Shown in pieces: positions 1-5,322 of a DNA stretch of 6,983 bases. The DNA lies in assembly GCA_963169175.1 (NCBI GenBank), contig CAUJFK010000395.1, forward strand, positions 1 through 6,983, given 5' to 3'. The translations under genes were made by a program, and so were the position numbers. Within the stretch, counting starts at the first letter, position 1; every line of letters starts with the position of its first letter. Below the pieces are notes generated by a model. The model had not been told where the DNA came from, searched no databases, and saw only the letters and a program-made list of their open reading frames with translations. Origin of the DNA: Acidobacteriota bacterium (GTDB taxonomy: Bacteria; Acidobacteriota; Blastocatellia; Pyrinomonadales; Pyrinomonadaceae).

Positions 1-538
1 CGCCACGCTGCGATTCGGGAAGCTGTTGAAGTACATTTGACGCGGTTGCGGCGTCCAGGTGGGCCAGTACTACGGCTACGGTCTGCGGATTTTCAGATTG
101 GAAAAGCTTGGCGATCTGCTGCGGATCGGTCTTTTGCAGGACCTCGAAACTTACTGGCGTTTCGATCGAGTGCATCACCTTGTCGGTCAGCCGCTTTGCC
201 TGTTCGGTACCAAAGCTTTTCATCAGCAATCGCTTTGCGTAGTCTACGCCGCCGGCCGAAACAAACGAGCGCGCGGTCAGCAATTGATGAAATTCTTCGA
301 GGACCGTATCGGAAACCTGAGATTTGATCTTTGGAAGCGTGGCAAGCTCTTTTGAAAGGGCATGCACTTCGGCCTCATCAAGTTGTTTGAAAAGCTCTGC
401 GGCCGCCTCTTCGCCAAGCAGCAGGCAAAGTATCGCTGCCTTGCGGATGCCCCCAACGGACTCAGGCCGAGGCGGGGCCGCAGGCGGCTCAGTGGTTTCG
501 GCAAACGTAACTAGCGATTCGATCGGTTTTTCTGACAT
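1..538 (-). CDS. fliG: Flagellar motor switch protein FliG, N-terminal part (3' end outside window)
   Basis: Only the first 179 codons are visible; the gene continues past position 1. FliG forms the upper part of the cytoplasmic switch (C) ring. Its N-terminal domain attaches to the FliF tail, its middle domain binds FliM, and its C-terminal domain (not visible here) meets the stator. The start ATG is at 538, 30 nt after the fliF stop, with a purine-rich leader (AGAAGAG, AAAGAGAT) as a weak ribosome site. After a proline-rich tail of about 28 residues comes the typical opening GGIRKAAILCLLLGEEAAAE (residues 29-48). The middle domain begins around residue 130 and contains the helix AKLFQSENPQTVAVVLAHLD (143-162). 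This is the family's EHPQ motif, here written ENPQ (149-152). FliG of E. coli starts almost directly at the KxxILL helix, so the tail is an extension of roughly 20 residues. The family call is secure from the motifs and from its place after fliF. Confidence 0.95.
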   Translation of the reverse strand, partial: MSEKPIESLVTFAETTEPPAAPPRPESVGGIRKAAILCLLLGEEAAAELFKQLDEAEVHALSKELATLPKIKSQVSDTVLEEFHQLLTARSFVSAGGVDYAKRLLMKSFGTEQAKRLTDKVMHSIETPVSFEVLQKTDPQQIAKLFQSENPQTVAVVLAHLDAATASNVLQQLPESQRG

Positions 539-568
539 TAGGACTATCTCTTTTTTCTCTTCTAATTC

Positions 569-2251
569 TTAGGCTTTTTCTGCCAGCCATCCGCGCATTG
601 TATTGACAACGGTATCGGTGTCGCTGAGCGTCTGTTCGACCAATTGCTTTCGCATTGTTTCAACGCGTTCTACGTTTGCCGACGACTTCGTGTCCTGACC
701 CATGCGGGCCTGAAGTTCGCCGACGGTCATCATTTGCCGCCCGCCTGCGTGTGCGTCGCCATCGTCGCCAGGTTGAAGTGCGAGCGCACGCCTGTCACCG
801 GGCCGTCCGCCGTCACCCAACAGATTTGGATCCGTCGAAGCCGCGGCCGCAGTCCTTAGCGCTCGAAGTGCCGGCCGTATCGCGAACAAAAGTAGAAGTA
901 CTGCTACGATCAAGAGAATGCCATATTTCGTAAGGCCCGAAACGATTGCCTTGTTTCGTTCCAGGAATGGAGCCGCGGCATTTTCTTCGGCTGCCAACTT
1001 GTTGAACGGCATGGTCTGGACCACGACGGAGTCACCGCGTTCGGCATTTATACCAACCGCCGCTGATACTAGGTCCTGGATCTGCTTCAGTTCTTCGGGC
1101 GACCTCGCAACCCCGACATCGTTTACATTCTTGTGATCGACGACGACCGAGACTGACATTCGATTGACACGTCCGCCGCCGCCAACGGTCTTTGTAATCG
1201 TTTTGTCGATCTCGTAGTTCACGGTGGAAGTACTCCGCTGATCGCCGGAGGCGGGCACTGGGGCCGGCGCTACGGGCGGCGGAGCGGTGGCGGGATTATT
1301 TGACCGAGCGCCGGCGACACCGCCGTTTGGGTTTGTCTGCCCGGCCCTTGTGTTTCTTGCTTCGCTTGATGTCTGCTGTGACCGGACCACCTGAGACTGC
1401 GGATTGTATTTTTCTTCGCTTTGCTCAATACGGCTGAAATCGAGGTCGGCCGATACGTCCGCACGCACATTGTTTTCACCAACGACAGGTTCGAGCAATG
1501 CAATGATCCGGGCGGCGTTCTCGGCCTCGTACTTCTGTTTTGCCTCAAGCTGGGCATGGAATGCACCGGCACCGCTCGAAGGATCGGTCTTGCCGGAACC
1601 GGCGGCAACCAGAAGCCGGCCGCGGGTGTCCATCACCGAAATATGCGATGGATCAAGACCTTCGATCGAACTGGCAACAAGATTGACTATCGCTTCGCTC
1701 CTTTCACCCGAAAGCTCCTTGTTCTGTCGGACCTTGAGCATCACGGATGCTTTTGCACCCTCCTCTTTGTCCGCGAACACGGAATCCTTTTTCGGCGTGA
1801 TGTGTACGCGGGCCGCCTCGACCTCGTCCATTCCTTCAAGCGTCTTTGCAAGTTCACCTTCGATCGCGCGGCGATAATTGATCTGCTGGGCAAAGTCGGT
1901 CGCGCCGAAAGATGTTTTATCAAACAGATCGAAGCCTACGTGGCCGCCCGATAGAGCTCCTTCGCCAGCCATTTGAAGGCGGAGTTCCGAAATGCGCTCG
2001 TGCGGGACCTGTATGGTGGTACCGCCGTTCGCGATCGAATAGGGAATATTCGCTGTCTTGAGCTTTTCAACTATGGTCTGCGCGTCTTCAGGCTTAAGGT
2101 CTGCAAACAGAACACCATAGTCCGGCTGCGAACCGTAGTAAAAAAGCGTCCCGATCAGTCCGAGCGTGGCTACTGCCGAGCCGACAGTAGCGATGCGGCC
2201 GGAGAGAGGCAGTCGCGTCCAAACATCAGTTATTTGTGTGAGCAGAGACAT
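569..2251 (-). CDS. fliF: Flagellar MS-ring protein FliF
   Basis: FliF, 560 residues, is of normal family length. It builds the MS ring in the cytoplasmic membrane, the base on which the export gate, rod and switch assemble. An N-terminal membrane segment lies at about residues 20-40 and a second at about 443-458, so most of the protein is periplasmic. The ring-building motif region GALSGGHVGFDLFDKTSFGA (98-117) and the stretch with INYRRAIEGELAKTLEGMD (124-142) are typical. A low-complexity linker rich in Asn, Ala and Pro (about 300-342) matches the variable periplasmic loop seen in other FliF proteins. The cytoplasmic tail ends in VVNTMRGWLAEKA (548-560), the conserved FliG-binding end. Its gap to fliE is 77 nt, the longest in the operon. 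The leader before ATG (GAATAAAG) is only a weak ribosome site. No frameshift is seen. Confidence 0.97.
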   Translation of the reverse strand: MSLLTQITDVWTRLPLSGRIATVGSAVATLGLIGTLFYYGSQPDYGVLFADLKPEDAQTIVEKLKTANIPYSIANGGTTIQVPHERISELRLQMAGEGALSGGHVGFDLFDKTSFGATDFAQQINYRRAIEGELAKTLEGMDEVEAARVHITPKKDSVFADKEEGAKASVMLKVRQNKELSGERSEAIVNLVASSIEGLDPSHISVMDTRGRLLVAAGSGKTDPSSGAGAFHAQLEAKQKYEAENAARIIALLEPVVGENNVRADVSADLDFSRIEQSEEKYNPQSQVVRSQQTSSEARNTRAGQTNPNGGVAGARSNNPATAPPPVAPAPVPASGDQRSTSTVNYEIDKTITKTVGGGGRVNRMSVSVVVDHKNVNDVGVARSPEELKQIQDLVSAAVGINAERGDSVVVQTMPFNKLAAEENAAAPFLERNKAIVSGLTKYGILLIVAVLLLLFAIRPALRALRTAAAASTDPNLLGDGGRPGDRRALALQPGDDGDAHAGGRQMMTVGELQARMGQDTKSSANVERVETMRKQLVEQTLSDTDTVVNTMRGWLAEKA

Positions 2252-2328
2252 CTTTATTCAAGGTCTTGGAAGGCGACGGGTCAGCGTGGTGTGCGGGAGA
2301 GTTGTGTATCGGGTGCCGGCGGGCCGAA

Positions 2329-2631
2329 TCATACTTGCATTCGCATTATCTCTTCGTATGCTCCAACCAATTTATTTCGCACTTGAAGTCCAAGTTGAAA
2401 CTTCAGCTCAGCGGTTTGGAGGGCGATGATCGTTTTGTGAATGTCGGGCGACTCGCCCGTCACGGCTTTTGCGATCTCTTTGTCCGCCTGCTTTTGGGTA
2501 CTGTCTATCGACTCAACGGCATCCTTAACGAGCGAACTGAAACCATCGCCGCCCGTAGATCCGGAGATCTCAGAGGCGGGCTGCGAGGCCGGTGAAATAT
2601 TTGGAAGGGAGTTTACGGCTTGTATATTCAT
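2329..2631 (-). CDS. fliE: Flagellar hook-basal body complex protein FliE
   Basis: FliE, 100 residues, is the usual size. It is the small adaptor that joins the MS ring and export gate to the proximal rod and is itself exported by the flagellar type III system. The N-terminal third is low-complexity and rich in Ser, Pro and Gly. The C-terminal half shows the family signature: the region GESPDIHKTIIALQTAELKF (59-78), then LGLQVRNKLVGAYEEIMRMQV to the end. The start ATG at 2631 lies 4 nt after the flgC stop, and there is no clear Shine-Dalgarno in front of it, so translation is probably coupled to flgC. Position and sequence agree on the call. Confidence 0.96.
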   Translation of the reverse strand: MNIQAVNSLPNISPASQPASEISGSTGGDGFSSLVKDAVESIDSTQKQADKEIAKAVTGESPDIHKTIIALQTAELKFQLGLQVRNKLVGAYEEIMRMQV

Positions 2632-2635
2632 ATGG

Positions 2636-3091
2636 CTATGCGTCGCCGAGGCTGATACTTACGCGGGCGAGTTCTTTTGCTGTGTTGAAGACGGTGGCGT
2701 TTGCTTCAAACGAACGGGCGGCGGAGATCATGTTTACGGTCTCTTCCAGTGGGTCCACGTCTGGCAGCCGGACGTATCCGTTCGCATCGGCATCAGGATG
2801 GCCGGGCTGAAACTGCATTACTGAAGGATTGTCGTCTGCAATGACGACCTCTGACTTTACGCCAAGCGTTGCGCTTTCAGTTGGCTCCAACAAACCGTTT
2901 GACTGAGCGCTTCGTTCCCATTCAGATCGAATATCCTGTGCGGTGAAGACAACGTCACGACGCTGATAGCCCTTGCCGTTGGCAGCGCGTGTCGAGTTTG
3001 CGTTGGCAAGATTGGCCGAGGCGGCCTCGAGACGTTCGCGCTGGGCCGTCATACCCTGGGTGGCGATCTTGAATATTGAGAAGAGAGACAT
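2636..3091 (-). CDS. flgC: Flagellar basal-body rod protein FlgC
   Basis: FlgC, 151 residues, is a proximal rod subunit exported through the flagellar type III system and assembled in the periplasm. The N-terminal rod-family helix carries ASANLANANSTRA (24-36), a variant of the family's SSNIANAxTTR pattern. The strongly conserved segment PGHPDADANGYVRLPDVDP (97-115) and the C-terminal helix with ETVNMISAARSFEANATVFN (117-136) are both present. ATG at 3091 follows the flgB stop by 4 nt. A GAAGG ribosome site lies within the end of flgB (3103-3107), 11 nt ahead of the start. All diagnostic regions are intact. Confidence 0.97.
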   Translation of the reverse strand: MSLFSIFKIATQGMTAQRERLEAASANLANANSTRAANGKGYQRRDVVFTAQDIRSEWERSAQSNGLLEPTESATLGVKSEVVIADDNPSVMQFQPGHPDADANGYVRLPDVDPLEETVNMISAARSFEANATVFNTAKELARVSISLGDA

Positions 3092-3095
3092 ATTG

Positions 3096-3476
3096 TTATT
3101 TGCCTTCGCGAATTGCGGTCCTCAGCAGCCGAAACCGCGATTGCAGCATTCGGGCACCAAAATTGAAATTACTTCCGGCCTGTGCCAGGTCGGCCATCTC
3201 GCGGCCCGCATCGACGGTATTGCCATCCATCCCGACGACTTCGGCATCCTGTTCGACGACGCTCATTTCCGGCCCGGCCGCATTCGAAGCGGCCCGCAGC
3301 GGCTGTTCGCTTGTGCGAACCGCCTCGCGAAGAAATTCGTCAAACTCAAGCTGTTTCGCCTTGTAGCCCGGCGTATCCGCATTCGCGATATTGCTTGCGA
3401 TAACTTCGGAACGTCGCGTTTGGACATCAAGGAATTTCTGAAGAAGACCGGTAACGCTGTCAAGCTGCGGGTCCAT
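3096..3476 (-). CDS. flgB: Flagellar basal-body rod protein FlgB
   Basis: FlgB, 126 residues from the chosen start, is the proximal rod protein and the first gene of the operon. It shows the rod-family N-terminal motif ASNIANADTPGYKA (27-40), the GNTVDAGREM segment (85-94, usually GNxVDxxxEM) and the C-terminal rod helix that ends LQSRFRLLRTAIREGK. The reading frame is open back to an ATG at 3602, which would give 168 residues. I reject that start because the extra 42 residues (many Arg, Cys, Phe) do not look like FlgB. The sigma-54 promoter (3503-3518) also lies inside that extension. In contrast, ATG at 3476 has a perfect GGAGG (3487-3491) with a 10-nt spacer and gives the normal family length. 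Confidence 0.96.
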   Translation of the reverse strand: MDPQLDSVTGLLQKFLDVQTRRSEVIASNIANADTPGYKAKQLEFDEFLREAVRTSEQPLRAASNAAGPEMSVVEQDAEVVGMDGNTVDAGREMADLAQAGSNFNFGARMLQSRFRLLRTAIREGK

Positions 3477-3486
3477 ATGGCGGAAA

Positions 3487-3491
3487 CCTCC
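3487..3491 (-). promoter_or_regulatory. Ribosome binding site that fixes the flgB start
   Basis: On the minus strand GGAGG is followed by TTTCCGCCAT and then ATG. It is the strongest Shine-Dalgarno among the six genes and settles the start at 3476. It lies directly next to the start site predicted from the -24/-12 promoter (about 3492), so the leader would be only about 16 nt long. Confidence 0.8.
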
Positions 3492-3502
3492 GCGGACCTG
3501 TC

Positions 3503-3518
3503 TGCAAACGATGTGCCT
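3503..3518 (-). promoter_or_regulatory. Sigma-54 (-24/-12) promoter of the flgB operon
   Basis: Read on the minus strand the site is AGGCAC-ATCGT-TTGCA. The invariant GG and GC doublets are separated by exactly 10 nt, as sigma-54 promoters require, and the -12 box TTGCA is perfect. The -24 box differs from TGGCAC only at its first base. Counting 12 nt from the GC doublet puts the transcript start near 3492. The adjacent divergent gene encodes a sigma-54 activator, which supports the call. The match is by eye; no start mapping is available. Confidence 0.82.
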
Positions 3519-3546
3519 GAAGGCCGCAAGATGGGAAATACGCCGG

Positions 3547-3568
3547 AAACACCGCATTATCAGTGTTT
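3547..3568. repeat. Inverted repeat AAACAC-N10-GTGTTT in the divergent control region
   Basis: Two perfect 6-nt arms (3547-3552 and 3563-3568) flank a 10-nt centre. The repeat sits 55-76 nt upstream of the predicted sigma-54 start, between promoter and upstream dyad. It could be a protein binding site or the loop region where a bending protein acts. It could equally be chance, since arms of this length are common. Confidence 0.35.
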
Positions 3569-3603
3569 TTGAATCTCTAAGCCTGATAGCGGCGGCCGTC
3601 ACC

Positions 3604-3619
3604 TGTCAAATTCTTGACA
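3604..3619. promoter_or_regulatory. Dyad TGTCAA-N4-TTGACA: candidate enhancer/operator
   Basis: This is a perfect 6+4+6 inverted repeat (arms 3604-3609 and 3614-3619). It lies at about -112 to -127 from the predicted flgB start, the usual distance for an upstream activator site of an NtrC-type protein. Its right arm is the -35 hexamer of the promoter facing the regulator gene, so a protein bound here could both activate the operon and block its own promoter. A half-site-like TGACAC recurs at 3725-3730. The function is inferred from position and symmetry only. Confidence 0.5.
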
Positions 3620-3642
3620 CGTTCTATAGATAGCGTTATGTT
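3614..3642 (+). promoter_or_regulatory. Sigma-70-type promoter for the response regulator gene
   Basis: A consensus TTGACA (3614-3619) is followed after 17 nt by TATGTT (3637-3642), which matches 4 of 6 positions of TATAAT. The transcript would begin near 3649 and have a leader of about 90 nt before the ATG at 3739. A lone TATGAT (3695-3700) lies closer to the gene but has no -35 partner at 16-18 nt. Confidence 0.6.
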
Positions 3643-3738
3643 GTTCGTGGCGATTGCTTCGGCTGGTCCTGCGGCGCGGTCGATTTCGTTCGGGTATGAT
3701 TTTTTTAATCCCGGAAGCCTTCCCTGACACTCTGCGAT

Positions 3739-5139
3739 ATGAAACCAAAGATATTGGTTGTTGAAGACGATACCCGACTGCGTTTGCTCGTACTGGAAGG
3801 GCTTAGCACGGAAGGCTACGATCTTAAGAGCGCAGAATCTTATGACGACGCAGTTAAAGCGATCGAAAGCGAAGATTTTGACGTGCTTTTGACGGATGTA
3901 AACCTTCCCGGCAAGAGCGGCCTTGATCTCCTGCCGATCTGCTTGCGCCGCAGCCCGAGAACTTACCTTATGGTAATGACCGCCTACGGGTCGATCGATA
4001 CGGCCGTACAGGCGATGAAACTTGGTGCCCAGGATTTTCTCTGCAAGCCGATCCCGCTAAAAGACCTGATCAGCGCCGTTCGAGTAGCGGTTGAGAAGAA
4101 CGCCGCCGGGCCAGACCGGTTTGAGCCGGAAACCGCCTCAGACTCGCCGATCATCGGGCGCTCTGTGGTAATGCTGAACCTGCTTGAGCAGGTGAATATC
4201 ATTGCCCCGTACAAGATCAACGTCCTAATTACCGGCGAGACGGGAACTGGTAAGGAGTTGATCGCACGGGCAATTCATCAGACCAGCCCGCGCGAAAAGA
4301 ACAGCCTTGTGGCGGTAAACTGCGCCGCGATCCCGGAACATTTGTTGGAAGACGAGCTTTTCGGACACGTCAAAGGGGCTTTCACTGGAGCACAGAGCGA
4401 GCGCAAGGGCCGATTCGAACAGGCCGATGGCGGAACGCTGTTTCTTGATGAGATCGGCGATATGGACCTCGCGATGCAGTCAAAGCTCCTGCGTGTGCTC
4501 CAGGAGAGCGAGTTCGAACGGCTTGGGTCGGGCAAGACCGTAAAGGTTGACGTCCGCGTTGTTGCGGCAACGAGTGCCGATCTGGAACGAAAGATCCTGG
4601 ATGGGAGCTTCCGGGCTGACCTCTACCACCGGCTGAATGTGGTGCACTTGCGTGTTCCTGCGTTAAGAGAAAGGCCTGACGACATTATGCCCCTGTCACA
4701 GGGCCTTCTTGACCGCTTCTGCGAAAGGTCGGGCCTGCCGTCCAAGGCGATAGCGTCCGATACGTGTCACAAGTTGGTCTCATACAACTTTCCCGGCAAT
4801 GTTCGTCAGCTTCAGAACGCGATCGAACGGGCCGCGATATTTTCAGGCCAGTCTGCCGAGGTCCGCGTCGAACACCTGCCCGAAGAAATTAAGGAGCAGG
4901 GAAGTATGTTTCAGATGACGGCCGGACACGGCATTCCCGTCACCATACCGGACGAAGGGATCGATTTCTCCGAGGTTGTTTCACAGGTCGAACGAAATCT
5001 GCTTATCCAGACCCTCGACAAGACCGGCGGAAACAAACTGCAGGCAGCAAAACTTCTGAACCTGAAACGCACGACTCTTGTAGAAAAAATAAAGCGTCTG
5101 CAGATAGATTCCGTAGAGGATGAGGCCGAGGCGGCTTAG
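3739..5139 (+). CDS. Sigma-54-dependent response regulator (NtrC/FlrC/FlgR class), probable flagellar activator
   Basis: This is a complete 466-residue regulator with three domains. The receiver (about 1-120) has the acidic pair D10-D11, the phospho-acceptor D53 (LLTDVNLPG), the switch residue T81 and K103. The AAA+ sigma-54 interaction domain (about 137-370) has Walker A GETGTGKE (166-173), the sigma-54-contacting loop GAFTGA (213-218), Walker B GGTLFLDEIG (231-240), the arginine-rich FRADLYHRLNV (291-301) and the sensor-II region PGNVRQLQN (352-360). A Fis-type helix-turn-helix ends the protein (about 425-454, TGGNKLQAAKLL then RTTLVEKIKRL). Once phosphorylated, such proteins form a ring that uses ATP to open sigma-54 promoters. 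It is divergent from the flgB operon, whose promoter is of the sigma-54 type, which points to a flagellar role like FlrC, FleR or FlgR. No histidine kinase gene is in the window. The ATG lacks a clear Shine-Dalgarno; the nearest purine block, GGAAG (3713-3717), is 21 nt away. No other usable start exists before the in-frame stop at 3706-3708. Confidence 0.95.
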   Translation: MKPKILVVEDDTRLRLLVLEGLSTEGYDLKSAESYDDAVKAIESEDFDVLLTDVNLPGKSGLDLLPICLRRSPRTYLMVMTAYGSIDTAVQAMKLGAQDFLCKPIPLKDLISAVRVAVEKNAAGPDRFEPETASDSPIIGRSVVMLNLLEQVNIIAPYKINVLITGETGTGKELIARAIHQTSPREKNSLVAVNCAAIPEHLLEDELFGHVKGAFTGAQSERKGRFEQADGGTLFLDEIGDMDLAMQSKLLRVLQESEFERLGSGKTVKVDVRVVAATSADLERKILDGSFRADLYHRLNVVHLRVPALRERPDDIMPLSQGLLDRFCERSGLPSKAIASDTCHKLVSYNFPGNVRQLQNAIERAAIFSGQSAEVRVEHLPEEIKEQGSMFQMTAGHGIPVTIPDEGIDFSEVVSQVERNLLIQTLDKTGGNKLQAAKLLNLKRTTLVEKIKRLQIDSVEDEAEAA

Positions 5140-5140
5140 C

Positions 5141-5170
5141 GGCAAGGTCGCTCGCGCTTTGCCTATTTTT
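5141..5170 (+). terminator. Intrinsic terminator of the regulator gene
   Basis: It begins 1 nt after the stop codon. The stem GGCAAGGT (5141-5148) pairs with GCTTTGCC (5156-5163), with two G-T wobbles and a 7-nt loop. TATTTTT (5164-5170) follows as a T tract on the plus strand. Energy was not computed. Confidence 0.65.
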
Positions 5171-5209
5171 GATCTGGCAGTGCGTTTCGGAGACTAAGCT
5201 GTCAAACGA

Positions 5210-5239
5210 AAAGAGGCCGGCCTTTCAGCCAGCCTCTTT
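5210..5239. terminator. Bidirectional hairpin terminator between the convergent regulator and pckG
   Basis: AAAGAGGC (5210-5217) pairs perfectly with GCCTCTTT (5232-5239). Inside, after one C/A mismatch, GGC (5219-5221) pairs with GCC (5228-5230) around a 6-nt loop. On the minus strand the stem runs into TTTTCGTTT, a good T-rich tail for pckG, whose stop is 84 nt upstream of the hairpin. On the plus strand CTCTTTGAATTTAT follows, a weaker tail that would back up the first terminator. The rest of the gap, 5240-5322, holds only short imperfect repeats and no evident gene. Confidence 0.8.
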
Positions 5240-5322
5240 GAATTTATCTAACCTGATCGATGAAATAGAATAGGCACAAAACCTATGCAGCGGGCATCAT
5301 TCGTCCGCGCATATGCCTTTGA

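Noticed and set aside
300..345. Low-complexity linker of FliF (protein residues about 300-342) considered as an inserted domain
   Set aside because: A variable Asn/Pro/Ala-rich loop at this place is usual in FliF. The span given is in protein residues, corresponding to about 1226-1354 in the window.
1404..1954. Long plus-strand frames of 157 and 177 codons opposite fliF
   Set aside because: They are antisense shadows of a clearly coding GC-rich gene, with no recognisable domain and no ribosome site that I could support.
3558..3570. Possible IHF-like site in the divergent region
   Set aside because: TATCAGTGTTTTT departs from the WATCAANNNNTTR pattern at two fixed positions, too weak to annotate.
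3477..3602. N-terminal extension of flgB to an ATG at 3602 (168 residues)
   Set aside because: The extra residues are not FlgB-like and the sigma-54 promoter lies within them. ATG 3476 has a perfect GGAGG and gives normal length.
3638..3727. 29-codon leader-like frame (plus strand) ending 11 nt before the regulator ATG
   Set aside because: It has no ribosome site and starts inside the predicted -10 hexamer, upstream of the expected transcript start; likely chance.
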